In this document: piece by piece, positions 27,404-36,142 of the stretch
Layout: each line of letters opens with the position of its first letter
How positions within the stretch are numbered: the first letter of the stretch is position 1
Assembly: GCF_023734775.1 (NCBI RefSeq)
Contig: NZ_AP025732.1
Coordinates: forward strand, 4,462,501-4,526,500
Direction: 5' to 3'
Source of the DNA: Nostoc cf. commune SO-36
GTDB lineage: Bacteria; Cyanobacteriota; Cyanobacteriia; Cyanobacteriales; Nostocaceae
Length of the DNA stretch: 64,000 nt
Made by a program: the position numbers and the translations under genes
The notes under the pieces: model-generated
Told to the model about the DNA's origin: nothing
Seen by the model: only the letters and a program-made list of their open reading frames with translations
Database searches by the model: none

Positions 27404-28144
27404 ATGACTAGAGCCGCTTTACCCGGTTCTCAATTTCCATCTGGAAATTTGTGGAAAATACTGCCTTTAACGATGCTTTTATGTGCAACTTTCGTACTAC
27501 CTGCATTTGCACAAGAAAAGGATAGATTATGGCGAACCCTTAGTGTCAGTGGTCGTGGAGTGGAAACAATTCCTACAACCCTGGCACAAGTAAGTTTAGG
27601 AGTAGAAATTCAAGGGAAAACAGCACAGGAAGTACAGCAAGAAGCTGCCCGGAGGTCATCTGCTGTAGTTGCCTTTCTCAAGAGCAAAAATGTTGAAAAA
27701 TTACAAACTACTGGTATCCGGCTCAACCCAGTTTACAGCTACACCGATAATGTGCAACGGATTACAGGCTATGCTGCCAATAACACTGTAAGTTTTAGTA
27801 TTCCTACCGAGCAAGCTGGGACATTATTGGATGATGCAGTAAAAGCGGGTGCAACACAAATTAATGGCATTAGTTTTGTTGCGAATGATGAAGCGATCGC
27901 CTTAGCGCAAAAACAAGCATTAAAAGAAGCTACCCAAGATGCCCAACAGCAAGCTGATGCCGTTTTCAGTGCCTTGGGTTTTAAATCCAAAGAAGTAGTG
28001 AGCATTCAAGTTAATAATGCTACTGCGCCTCCACCACCCATGTTTTTACGGGCTGAAGCTGCAAAGTCAGCTGATAATTCCACCCCTGTAATCGGTGGGG
28101 AACAGCAAGTAGAAGCATCAGTGACATTGCAAATTAGTTATTAG
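27404..28144 (+). CDS. SIMPL domain (DUF541) periplasmic protein
   Basis: A signal peptide (LWKILPLTMLLCATFVLPAF AQ) leads into the SIMPL domain: LSVSGRGVETIPTTLAQVSL, GKTAQEVQQEAARRSSAVVA, LKSKNVEKLQTTGIRLNPVY, GYAANNTVSFSIP and DDAVKAGATQINGISF. The family is periplasmic with an oligomeric, channel-like structure and poorly known function. The start at 27404 is supported by GAGGAG 10 bases upstream; the open frame begins earlier at 27296 without a ribosome site. Downstream (28145-28230) are tandem text-like Nostoc repeats. Confidence 0.85.
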   Translation: MTRAALPGSQFPSGNLWKILPLTMLLCATFVLPAFAQEKDRLWRTLSVSGRGVETIPTTLAQVSLGVEIQGKTAQEVQQEAARRSSAVVAFLKSKNVEKLQTTGIRLNPVYSYTDNVQRITGYAANNTVSFSIPTEQAGTLLDDAVKAGATQINGISFVANDEAIALAQKQALKEATQDAQQQADAVFSALGFKSKEVVSIQVNNATAPPPPMFLRAEAAKSADNSTPVIGGEQQVEASVTLQISY

Positions 28145-28231
28145 TCATTAGTCCTTTGTCCTTTGTCATTTGTGAGGGCAAAGGACTAATAATCAATGCC
28201 CAATACCCAATGCCCCATGCCCAATGCCAAA

Positions 28232-28594
28232 TTAAAAATGTTCTGAAGACATATCACCTGCACTGCCCTCTCCATCTCGCTTAGAGCCTAGTAAATCTAG
28301 TTGATCTACTCTAATGATTGGCGTAGAACGATTTGCTCCTGTTTGGCGATCGCTCCATGTGTCAAACTTTAAGGAACCTTTTATGCCGATTAAACTCCCC
28401 TTACGGACATAATTACCTGCTACCTCAGCCGTCTTATCCCATAATTCCAACGTGAACCAGTCAGGTTCATCGCTGTTGCGCGATCGCCTTTTGACCGCAA
28501 GTGTCAATCTACACTTAACACTGCCAGACTCAAAATACTTTATATCAGGGTCGCTGCCTACACGGCCAACAAGGGTGACAATATTAATACTCAT
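28232..28594 (-). CDS. ssb: Single-stranded DNA-binding protein
   Basis: One OB-fold domain: MSINIVTLVGRVGSDPDIKY, VKCRLTLAVKRRSRNSDEPD, WFTLELWDKTAEVAGNYVRK and GSLIGIKGSLKFDTWSD. At 120 residues it is short because the acidic C-terminal tail of classical SSB is reduced to GDMSSEHF; this short form is common in Nostoc and acts alongside other SSBs in replication and repair. It is divergent from mreB, with 337 bases between them. Confidence 0.9.
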   Translation of the reverse strand: MSINIVTLVGRVGSDPDIKYFESGSVKCRLTLAVKRRSRNSDEPDWFTLELWDKTAEVAGNYVRKGSLIGIKGSLKFDTWSDRQTGANRSTPIIRVDQLDLLGSKRDGEGSAGDMSSEHF

Positions 28595-28931
28595 CTACGT
28601 TACCTTTCAGTACAAATGTACTTAGCAATTCCGACTTTCATCATAGCGAATTGTGAAACACTTGAAAATAATGTGTTAAACAGTTAACAATATAATTGAC
28701 TTGAAAATTTATACACACTATTTGGAGAAACACATAAAATTATACGGATATACTAAGTTAACCAGAGAATATCAAAAAGTACGGAGCTTGAGACATACTA
28801 AATATTCTTGGGAATCATATAAAAATATAATCTAGTTTACTCAACTCAGGATACAAACATAATCGAATCAAGCACGATTAATTCTTACCGTTGTAGTCAA
28901 GAAGTAGCGCACATAGGGGGCTTACAGACGC
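28595..28931. other. Divergent ssb/mreB promoter region
   Basis: AT-rich and without repeats or genes; it must hold promoters for both flanking genes. No operator was recognised by eye. Confidence 0.5.
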
Positions 28932-29975
28932 GTGGGTATTTTTAGGAACTTTCGCACATCATGGGACATGGGTATCGACCTCGGTACCGCAAACACCCTA
29001 GTTTATGTATCTGGTAAAGGTATTGTACTACAAGAACCTTCTGTAGTTGCTATCGATGTCAACGAAAAGGTAGCACTAGCAGTAGGAGAAGAAGCCAAAA
29101 AAATGCTCGGTCGCACACCTGGAAATGTAATTGCTCTCCGCCCTTTGCGGGATGGTGTAATTGCTGACTTTGATATAGCCGAGCTAATGCTGAAAAGCTT
29201 TATTCAGCGTGTAAATGAAGGTAGGTCTTTGATTTTACCCCGGATTGTTATTGGTATTCCTAGTGGCGTGACCGGAGTAGAAAGGCGAGCTGTGATGGAT
29301 GCAGCTCACCAAGCAGGAGCAAGAAAAGTGTATTTAATCGATGAACCTGTAGCTGCGGCTATTGGTGCAGGATTACCTGTTGCGGAACCCACTGGCAACA
29401 TGATCATCGATATTGGTGGTGGCACAACAGAAGTTGCAGTGCTGAGTCTCCAGGGTACGGTAATTAGTGAATCAGTACGCATTGCTGGCGATGAACTGAC
29501 TGAATCAATCATTCAGTATATTAAGAAAGTTCATAACTTAGTCATTGGTGAACGTACTGCCGAGGATATCAAGATTCGGCTTGGTTCTGCCTATCCCACT
29601 AATGATGATAATGAGGCGATGATGGAAGTCCGAGGCTTACACCTGCTTTCTGGTCTACCGCGAACTGTAACAATCAAAGCCCCAGAAATCCGTGAAAGTA
29701 TGTTGGAACCGCTATCAGTAATTATAGAAGCTGTGAAGCGGACACTGGAACGCACACCGCCAGAGCTGGCCGCAGATATTATTGACAGAGGTATTATGTT
29801 AGCGGGTGGTGGTGCTTTGCTCAAAGGCATAGATACCCTGATTAGCCATGAAACAGGGATTATTACCCACATTGCTGCTGATCCTTTAAGCTGTGTTGTG
29901 CTAGGTACAGGTCGTGTGTTAGAAAACTTCAAACAGTTGGAACGAGTTGTCACCGAAAGCTCTCGCAATATGTAA
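28932..29975 (+). CDS. mreB: Rod-shape actin homologue MreB
   Basis: MreB polymerises under the membrane and positions the cell-wall elongation machinery. The actin-fold ATPase motifs are present: MGIDLGTANTLVYVSGKG (phosphate 1), IVIGIPSGVTGVERRAV, YLIDEPVAAAIGAGLP, IIDIGGGTTEVAVLSL (phosphate 2) and IMLAGGGALLKGID (adenosine motif). The length of 347 residues is standard. The start is GTG at 28932 (GTGGGTATTTTT). It leads mreC and mreD on the same strand; a hairpin between mreB and mreC may tune expression. Confidence 0.96.
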   Translation: MGIFRNFRTSWDMGIDLGTANTLVYVSGKGIVLQEPSVVAIDVNEKVALAVGEEAKKMLGRTPGNVIALRPLRDGVIADFDIAELMLKSFIQRVNEGRSLILPRIVIGIPSGVTGVERRAVMDAAHQAGARKVYLIDEPVAAAIGAGLPVAEPTGNMIIDIGGGTTEVAVLSLQGTVISESVRIAGDELTESIIQYIKKVHNLVIGERTAEDIKIRLGSAYPTNDDNEAMMEVRGLHLLSGLPRTVTIKAPEIRESMLEPLSVIIEAVKRTLERTPPELAADIIDRGIMLAGGGALLKGIDTLISHETGIITHIAADPLSCVVLGTGRVLENFKQLERVVTESSRNM

Positions 29976-30003
29976 CAAAAAAAATATCAGACTTGAGTTC
30001 TAT

Positions 30004-30051
30004 TTGAGTTCTATTTGGGTTTTATATAAATAGAATCCAAGTAGAACTCAA
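30004..30051 (+). promoter_or_regulatory. Inverted repeat between mreB and mreC
   Basis: TTGAGTTCTATTTGG pairs with CCAAGTAGAACTCAA around an AT-rich centre, and it is preceded by a direct repeat GAGTTCTATTTG. It could be an attenuating or RNA-stabilising hairpin that lowers mreC/mreD relative to mreB; it lacks a clear T run. Confidence 0.5.
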
Positions 30052-30076
30052 TTTATATAAGTATACAAAGGTATAT

Positions 30077-30871
30077 ATGGTGACAATACGGCGTTGGTGG
30101 GATCGTAAAGGGTTACAAATTGGGTTGTTAGCTTTAGTAGTTGGTAGTGCTTGGATATTGCGACAGACTCAAGGTGAATTGGTGTTTGAGACATACCAAG
30201 CAATTACCCGTCCGTTAGAGATGTTGCAGTCAAGGCCAACTCCCGAAGAACGTCTCAGAGACGCCCGGATATTGGAATTGCAAACCCGTATAGAAGATTT
30301 GGAAAGTCAAAAGACAAAATTACAAGATTTATTAGGCTATGTGGAAAAAGAGCCACTGGCATCACGCCCGATTCCAGCACGGGTAATAGGACGTAGTGCT
30401 GACCAATGGTGGCAACAAGTCACCCTGAATCGCGGTACAAATGCGGGGATTCAGGAAGGCTTCATAGTCAAGGCAGATGGCGGATTAGTGGGTTTGGTGG
30501 AGAGTGTAACTCCCAATACTAGCCGTGTGTTGTTAATCAGTGACCTCAAGAGTCAAGTGGGTGTATCCGTAAGCCGCACGGCAGCTAAAGGCGTTTTGCG
30601 AGGAGATTCTTCTGCAGAAGCTGTACTGGAATTTTATGAAAAAGTCCCAAATGCCAAGGTAGGAGACTTAGTTTCCACATCTACTTACAGCCAAAAATTT
30701 CCCTCTGGCTTGGCAGTAGGACGAATTAAATCGCTGGATTTAAAGAAACTCCCCGCATCAGTGGCGAAAATTGAGCTTTTTCCGCCAATCCGCTCTCTCG
30801 ATTGGGTAGCTGTATATCCAAAGCCAGAAAACCAAGAGTCGGCAAATAAAGTGCCGCAAAAGTCTAAGTAA
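30077..30871 (+). CDS. mreC: Rod-shape protein MreC
   Basis: MreC is the periplasmic scaffold of the elongasome. The 264-residue protein has a short cytoplasmic start (MVTIRRWWDRKG), one membrane helix (LQIGLLALVVGSAWILRQ), a coiled coil (RILELQTRIEDLESQKTKLQ) and the two beta domains with ARVIGRSADQWWQQVTLNRG, GFIVKADGGLVGLVESVTP, LISDLKSQVGVSVSRT and GDLVSTSTYSQKFPSGLAVG. It is the second gene of mreBCD, 24 bases before mreD. Confidence 0.93.
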   Translation: MVTIRRWWDRKGLQIGLLALVVGSAWILRQTQGELVFETYQAITRPLEMLQSRPTPEERLRDARILELQTRIEDLESQKTKLQDLLGYVEKEPLASRPIPARVIGRSADQWWQQVTLNRGTNAGIQEGFIVKADGGLVGLVESVTPNTSRVLLISDLKSQVGVSVSRTAAKGVLRGDSSAEAVLEFYEKVPNAKVGDLVSTSTYSQKFPSGLAVGRIKSLDLKKLPASVAKIELFPPIRSLDWVAVYPKPENQESANKVPQKSK

Positions 30872-30895
30872 TTCTTTGAAAAAATCCATATAAAA

Positions 30896-31513
30896 ATGAA
30901 AATTCCTGCATTCGGTGGTAGCAGGCAGAAAAAGCCAAAATCGTCAGAGCGAAAATCAAAATTCCCAATCCAGCCTCTTCCTCGTTGGCATCCTGCTGTA
31001 CGTAAGTTGTTGAGTTGGATAGTGACGGTTGGATCTGTACTGTTATGTTTATTATTATTGCCAACCCGTCTGCCAGGTATGGAATTATTGGGTATTGGCC
31101 CTAACTGGCTGTTAATTTGGGTAGTAGCTTGGAGTGTGAAGCGCACGGTGTTTGCCGGAGCATTGGCAGGTATAGTTCTGGGGCTACTTCAAGATTCAAT
31201 GACATCACCTAACCCTTCTCATGCCATTAGCTTAGGGATAGTGGGGGCTTTAACTAGTCTGCTCCAGAAACAGCGTTTTATCGAAGAAGATTTTATTTCG
31301 ATTGCTGTAATTGTCTTTGTTTTGGCAGTTTTGGCAGAAACTATCTTTGGGTTGCAATTAACTTTGCTTGGCAATGAGCGCAAGGTGACAGATATTTGGA
31401 CATATTACCAGCGTGTCGCCCTTGCTTCTGCCATTCTGAGTAGTTTATGGGCGCCTGTCGTCTATTATCCCCTAAATCTTTGGTGGCAGAGGATGAAATT
31501 GTTGGAGCAATAG
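30896..31513 (+). CDS. mreD: Rod-shape protein MreD
   Basis: The inner-membrane partner of MreC. A basic N-terminal stretch (GGSRQKKPKSSERKSKFPIQ) precedes about five hydrophobic segments: LLSWIVTVGSVLLCLLLLPT, WLLIWVVAWSVKRTVFAGAL, GIVLGLLQDSMT, ISIAVIVFVLAVLAETIFGL and LASAILSSLWAPVVYYPL. Sequence conservation in this family is low; the assignment rests on membrane topology, length (205) and position after mreC. Confidence 0.88.
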   Translation: MKIPAFGGSRQKKPKSSERKSKFPIQPLPRWHPAVRKLLSWIVTVGSVLLCLLLLPTRLPGMELLGIGPNWLLIWVVAWSVKRTVFAGALAGIVLGLLQDSMTSPNPSHAISLGIVGALTSLLQKQRFIEEDFISIAVIVFVLAVLAETIFGLQLTLLGNERKVTDIWTYYQRVALASAILSSLWAPVVYYPLNLWWQRMKLLEQ

Positions 31514-31556
31514 TCAAGGAAGAGACGCGATTAATCGTGTCTGTTAAGAAGGGAAT

Positions 31557-31611
31557 AGGTTACAGGTAACAGGTGAGAGTAAAGAAAACTATCTCCTGTT
31601 ACCTGTAACCT
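31557..31611. terminator. Long inverted repeat after mreD
   Basis: AGGTTACAGGTAACAGG (31557-31573) pairs exactly with CCTGTTACCTGTAACCT (31595-31611). It probably ends the mre transcript, although it lacks a T tract and resembles dispersed palindromic repeats. Confidence 0.5.
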
Positions 31612-31821
31612 ACCTAAATATTTGGGGAATTTGGGCAACCTCTGGCAATATGGATTCAAGCTACAGTGAACTGTAAGTGTGAATATTACAGACTCATGTA
31701 AGTTAACACAACGACTAATAGCGCCTAGATATTACTGTTTAATTATCAGGAGCAAAGCGGGATTCTCTTGTGGAAAGGCTGCGCGATCGCGTGCAGAATA
31801 TTTACAGTGTTGCCTAAAATT

Positions 31822-33039
31822 ATGGATAATTCCCCAGTGGTCGCTCAAGCAGATGCATCCTTACCAAATGACACTCAGGAAAATATACAAATAGTGGAGT
31901 CAGCAGTTGGATCGAATTCACCACCGAAGGAAAAGATAGGAAGTGACTTTGACTCTCGCATGATGCTGCGGTGTTTGGAACTTGCCCGCCGCGCTTTAGG
32001 CCGTACTTCGCCAAATCCTTTAGTGGGAGCGGTAATTGTCAAGGATGGTGAGATTGTTGGCGAAGGGTTTCATCCTCGTGCCGGTGAGCCTCATGCAGAA
32101 GTGTTTGCCTTAAAAGCAGCAGGTGTTGGCGGCGCTCGTGGTGCAACAATCTATGTCAGCCTCGAACCTTGCAATCACTACGGGCGTACTCCCCCTTGTT
32201 CGGAAGGATTGATCGAAGCAGGGGTGGCAAAAGTAGTGGTGGGTATGGTTGATCCTAATCCACTAGTAGCTGGAGGTGGTATCGCCCGTTTACGTGCGGC
32301 GGGGATCGAGGTGTTGGTAGGAGTAGAAGAAGCAGCCTGCCGTCAGCTAAATGAAGCTTTTGTTCATCGCATTCTCTACAAACGACCTTTGGGAATTTTA
32401 AAATATGCCATGACTTTAGATGGCAAAATTGCTACTACCTCTGGTCATAGCGCTTGGGTGACAAGCCAAGAAGCCCGCAGTGAAGTACATCAGTTGCGGG
32501 CGGCTTGCGATGCCATAATTGTCGGCGGTAATACAGTTCGACAAGATAATCCTTATTTAACCACTCGTCAGGTAGAGGCACATAAACCCCTGCGGGTGGT
32601 AATGAGTCGCCATCTCAACTTACCGGAAAGTGCCCATCTGTGGCAAACTGCGGATGCTCCAACTTTGGTGTTGACACAGAAAGGTGCTAATCCCGATTTT
32701 CAAGAACTGTTGCTCAAACAGGGTGTGGAGGTGGTGGAATTAACATCACTTACACCAGATAAGGCAATGGCGTACTTATATGAGCGGGGTTTTTGTAGCG
32801 TGTTGTGGGAGTGTGGTGGTACCCTAGCTGCTAGTGCGATCGCTCAAGGAGCAATACAAAAAGTTTTAGCATTTATTGCCCCAAAAATCATTGGTGGTAG
32901 TATTGCTCCCACACCAGTGGGCGATTTAGGTTTTACTACCATGACTGAGGCGTTGTCTCTAGAACGTGTTCGTTGGCGTGTAGTAGGTTCTGACTGCTTA
33001 GTAGAAGGTTATTTTCCTCAAAAAACTAATAGTCAATAG
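31822..33039 (+). CDS. ribD: Bifunctional riboflavin deaminase/reductase RibD
   Basis: It catalyses two steps of riboflavin synthesis: deamination of the pyrimidine intermediate, then reduction of its ribosyl chain. The N-terminal zinc deaminase has HAEVFALKAAG and SLEPCNHYGRTPPCSEG (His/Glu and two Cys). The C-terminal reductase shows YAMTLDGKIATTSGHSAWVT, DAIIVGGNTVRQDNPYLTTR and LWECGGTLAASAIAQG. I choose ATG 31822 (MDNSPVVAQADAS); the open frame reaches 31768, but the prefix is unlike homologues. About 45 unstructured residues precede the deaminase. Complete. Confidence 0.92.
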   Translation: MDNSPVVAQADASLPNDTQENIQIVESAVGSNSPPKEKIGSDFDSRMMLRCLELARRALGRTSPNPLVGAVIVKDGEIVGEGFHPRAGEPHAEVFALKAAGVGGARGATIYVSLEPCNHYGRTPPCSEGLIEAGVAKVVVGMVDPNPLVAGGGIARLRAAGIEVLVGVEEAACRQLNEAFVHRILYKRPLGILKYAMTLDGKIATTSGHSAWVTSQEARSEVHQLRAACDAIIVGGNTVRQDNPYLTTRQVEAHKPLRVVMSRHLNLPESAHLWQTADAPTLVLTQKGANPDFQELLLKQGVEVVELTSLTPDKAMAYLYERGFCSVLWECGGTLAASAIAQGAIQKVLAFIAPKIIGGSIAPTPVGDLGFTTMTEALSLERVRWRVVGSDCLVEGYFPQKTNSQ

Positions 33040-33077
33040 TAATAACACTTGACTATCAATCAATTTATCGTGATTTT

Positions 33078-33105
33078 GCGTTGGCGTAGCCCGCCGTAGG
33101 CATCA
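33078..33105 (+). repeat. Dispersed 29-bp repeat (copy 2)
   Basis: GCGTTGGCGTAGCCCGCCGT followed by AGGCATCA. It is close to the copy embedded in the aldo/keto reductase (1918) and to that in the ISAs1 element (56204). It overlaps the 3' end of the next small gene. Confidence 0.7.
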
Positions 33106-33306
33106 TGAACACTGACGTTCATGGGCAATATCACGTATAAGAGCTAGCCGAGATTGAATGTAGTGGCACAGATAATCACTTTGGTTAGAATCTAAGAACA
33201 CTTGCGTTTCGGTTTGTTTCACTAACCACTGCACCAAGTTAGCATCATCCAGTTGTAAGAGGAGCTTGGCTTGGGCGGTTTCAACCACTGACCAAAGCTG
33301 ACGCAT
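33103..33306 (-). CDS. Small conserved hypothetical protein
   Basis: A 67-residue, soluble, helical protein beginning MRQLWSVVETAQAKLLLQLD and containing LVQWLVKQTETQVFLDSNQS and DYLCHYIQSRLALIRDIAHE. Composition is typical of a real small protein, and it resembles conserved Nostocales small proteins seen near ribD. Function unknown. An alternative start six codons upstream (33324) exists. Confidence 0.55.
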   Translation of the reverse strand: MRQLWSVVETAQAKLLLQLDDANLVQWLVKQTETQVFLDSNQSDYLCHYIQSRLALIRDIAHERQCS

Positions 33307-33479
33307 GATTGTAGGAGTCATCAAACCTCAATTGAATAATTTAGCTTTGCTGTTTTCAGATTACACAATTTTGATCGAACTTTACGACATGAATGTAGAA
33401 GTTGATATAAGTATTATTAAAAACTTAATAATGGTATTTATAACTTTATAAAAATGTAGACTTTCATACCTGTCGCTTT

Positions 33480-33872
33480 AGAGGATGTTTTAAAAGTATT
33501 TGGCTGTGATTTTAGGCACTTAATGATCCCCCCTAGCCCCCCTTAAAAAGGCAGGGCTGTTTCATTCCCTAAAAGGCGGTGATTTACAAGCGTTTCAAGC
33601 AAAAAAGTCAGGTGACTAAAAAATCTGATTGGGTAAGAAAATAGCGATCGCACTGAAATTTACTCGTTGAGGTGGTAGCTTTTATTTGTCCTAGTCAAGC
33701 AAATTTCTGACTTATACTCTTGATAAAATCTTTAAGAGATCGAATGAAACAGCCCTGCCTTAAAAAGGGGGGAACCGGAATCAAAGTCCCCCTTTTTAAG
33801 GGGGATTTAGGGGGATTTAGGGGGATCTAGAACGTTTTGCTACCGACAAAAGGACTTTTAAAACATCCTCTT
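33480..33872. mobile_element. Outer MITE-like element with ~18-base inverted ends
   Basis: AGAGGATGTTTTAAAAGT at 33480 is mirrored by ACTTTTAAAACATCCTCT at 33854-33871, with TTA on both outer flanks. The interior carries paired CCCCCCTTAAAAAGG/CCTTAAAAAGGGGGG arms, into which another element has inserted. Confidence 0.65.
33552..33757. mobile_element. 206-bp MITE with ISAs1-type ends, nested
   Basis: The perfect 16-base inverted ends CAGGGCTGTTTCATTC are flanked by an 11-base direct repeat CCTTAAAAAGG (33541-33551 and 33758-33768). There is no coding capacity. The ends nearly equal those of the ISAs1-family copy at 55207-56410 (CAGGGCTATTTCATTCT), so that family likely moved it. Confidence 0.8.
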
Positions 33873-33905
33873 AGAGTGTTCCAAAAAATAAATGATCCAA
33901 AATCC

Positions 33906-33968
33906 GTCATTGCGATCGTAGAGAAGCAATCCCAGCCCTTGCGATTGCTTCTCTAAGATCGCAATGAC
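33906..33968. repeat. Long palindrome (about 26-base arms)
   Basis: GTCATTGCGATC...GAGAAGCAATC (33906-33931) pairs with its near-complement (33943-33968). It is the same family as 2963-3019 (shared CATTGCGA and GAAGCAATC blocks). Confidence 0.8.
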
Positions 33969-34206
33969 AATTGAGCATTTTTTTACTTGGAGTACTCTTA
34001 GTCTATATATATATAAAAGCCGTTAAGATGATCTAGTAATGCAATGTCTTTTACATACTACAATTATGCTATCGTATGTTTTTTTTATAAATAAAAGTCG
34101 TTAACTCAATGGCTTGGTGGTCTGCTTCCGAACTTTCAGCGAGTGTTAAACCTTTTAAAACTTTTAAAACAACTTCTTCGTCTACGTATGTGATGAAAGG
34201 TTGTTA

Positions 34207-36084
34207 CTATCTTAATTTATCTTGGGAAATTGGATGCATTTCATTGACTATTTTCAAAATCTGATGTCTTGCCCAGTAGGTACACAGAACGAAAATTATC
34301 AAAGTCTGCCAATTCATTAATATAGAAATATTTTCAGTCCCTAGCGCGACGGCGAAAAGTATAAATACAAACAGAAAGACACGAACCAGTTGATTTGGTA
34401 AATCTTTTGACCACTCACTTTTAGTCATACGATAAATAAAATAAGGTATCCAGCGACTAATCACTTGTGCTGTGAATAATATCGACCCAATGATATTGCT
34501 TTTTGTGACTACCAGAAAACCAAAGTACTTGTAAGCTTGCAATATAAAGTAAAGCCAAATTCGTGTCTGCTTATCAACAAAGTTGTAAGCATAGTAACTC
34601 ACTCGTACCAACACGAGTAGACCGATCCACAATGCCATATTAGTCCAAATTGCTACTAAGTCTAAGGCACTAATTTCGGTAGCAAAACTTTTATCACTTG
34701 AGACAACTTTAGTCAATTCCAGAATAATTAGTCCAGGAACCGCGAAAGTTACAGACCAAAGCCAAGCCTGCCATACATTGATTCGGTTCTTATACTTTTG
34801 GTACGTTTCTGAAAGCGTTGGTTTTTTCTCAAACCGTTCAGCAACTGTGTCATTTTCTACATAGCCTAGTTCATAGATGCACCAGAAAGAAAGTATTAAA
34901 AAAAACATACTAATGGCATGAATAATTGGTTGGCTATTCACCAAACTCAAACATACTATCAAGACCACAAGATCGTCCAATAATACCTTGGTCAGAAAAA
35001 ATTTTTTACCTGGCCGCTTTGCTCGCTCTAGATACAAAAACGGGATATAAATATCAGCCATAGCTGAAACATACTTTGCTTCTGGCCAAATAACTAAACA
35101 TGGAGTTGCTACAGATGCAAGTAATTGGTTATCATCAACTGAGTCTGTAACTGCGATCGCACGAGCAACTTCCTTTTCTCCCAGTGATGCTGTCACTAAG
35201 AAATGTTTTCCTCGCTGTCTATCTATCCCTCCCTGCCAGAATCGACAAGCGATGACATCATTAAAATTTATGGGTAAATGTTTACACAGGGGACGAACAA
35301 TAAAACCAAACCCTTGGGTGGCTAGTATTACACGTAAATTTGCATTCTTAGTAAGTGCCTGGATCAGGGTAGTATTGGCATAAGCTTGAGCTTGCTGTTT
35401 AGCTCGCCATTGCCACAAAATTACAGTCCAGGGAAAAACTATGGTTGCGATTAAAACTCGTATCCAATCTCGTGAAACCTCTCCTTTAATTTTCCCTGGT
35501 AGCCAATTCCACGGTTTGATAACATTCAACAGGGTGAGCAATAAGTACCCAAGAATGCGGGGTTCTAAAGTGTTGAGATACTCTTGTGTGGAATTCCGTA
35601 GAAAGAGAGTTTCATCTAAATCTACTAGGATAAGTGTACCATCCGGCGCTGTTCCAATTATGTTAACTACATCAGCTACGGAAGTCTTAGTTTCAATGAC
35701 GTTTACTACATCAGCGACGGAAGTTTCAGCTTCAATGATGTTAACTACATCAGCGACGGAAGTCTCAGCTTCAATGATACAGCGCTTCCCGCTATTATGC
35801 AATACAGTTTTTCTTATTGCCTCTCTCCTAACATAGCTTTTAGCTTTGAGGATGTACCTCATAGCTGCCGGAAGTGCTGTATTTACTACATTAACTACGG
35901 AAGCTTCAGGTTCGGAAATATTTACTGCATCAGTTAAGGGAACTTCAAATTCAGCAATATTTCCTACATCAGCTTCATGTTCGGCAATATCTACTACATC
36001 ACTTACGGGGACTCCAAGTTCAGCAATATTTGCTACATTGGGCAAGGGGGTTTCATCACTGTCACCGAATGTATTTATTATCAT
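34207..36084 (-). CDS. HAD-type phosphatase domain fused to a membrane domain, with repeat-expanded N-terminus
   Basis: Residues ~1-145 are low-complexity repeats of a 13-residue unit (variants of IIEAETSVADVVN), interrupted at about residues 69-102 by the translation of a MITE. From about residue 150 a haloacid dehalogenase domain starts with LILVDLDETLFLRNST (nucleophile DxDxT-like), continues VILATQGFGFIVRPL, and has a later VTDSVDDNQLL motif. Residues ~370-625 hold about seven to eight membrane helices (LLDDLVVLIVCLSLVNS, FFLILSFWCIYELGYVEND), a layout like HAD fusions to UbiA-type prenyltransferases, although I see no clear NDxxDxxxD prenyl motif. No stop codon interrupts the frame. Substrate unknown. 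Confidence 0.7.
   Translation of the reverse strand: MIINTFGDSDETPLPNVANIAELGVPVSDVVDIAEHEADVGNIAEFEVPLTDAVNISEPEASVVNVVNTALPAAMRYILKAKSYVRREAIRKTVLHNSGKRCIIEAETSVADVVNIIEAETSVADVVNVIETKTSVADVVNIIGTAPDGTLILVDLDETLFLRNSTQEYLNTLEPRILGYLLLTLLNVIKPWNWLPGKIKGEVSRDWIRVLIATIVFPWTVILWQWRAKQQAQAYANTTLIQALTKNANLRVILATQGFGFIVRPLCKHLPINFNDVIACRFWQGGIDRQRGKHFLVTASLGEKEVARAIAVTDSVDDNQLLASVATPCLVIWPEAKYVSAMADIYIPFLYLERAKRPGKKFFLTKVLLDDLVVLIVCLSLVNSQPIIHAISMFFLILSFWCIYELGYVENDTVAERFEKKPTLSETYQKYKNRINVWQAWLWSVTFAVPGLIILELTKVVSSDKSFATEISALDLVAIWTNMALWIGLLVLVRVSYYAYNFVDKQTRIWLYFILQAYKYFGFLVVTKSNIIGSILFTAQVISRWIPYFIYRMTKSEWSKDLPNQLVRVFLFVFILFAVALGTENISILMNWQTLIIFVLCTYWARHQILKIVNEMHPISQDKLR
35780..35879. mobile_element. 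100-bp MITE inserted in frame within the HAD-type gene (copy 2)
   Basis: CAGCGCTTCC at the left and GGAAGTGCTG at the right are flanked by TA on both sides. With one TA duplicate the insertion adds 102 bases, exactly 34 codons, read without a stop on the minus strand. It is full length and nearly identical to 51335-51434. Confidence 0.9.
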
Positions 36085-36142
36085 AAGGCTAATAGCTTGA
36101 TATACTGATGTAATTTTTTTGTTTTATCCGTAGCTTAATAAG

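Larger units (their letters stand above)
33325..34206. other. Repeat-filled intergenic region
   Basis: It contains nested mobile repeats (33480-33872 with an inner element 33552-33757) and a long palindrome (33906-33968), with no credible gene. The last 200 bases before the HAD-type gene's stop are AT-rich. Confidence 0.6.
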
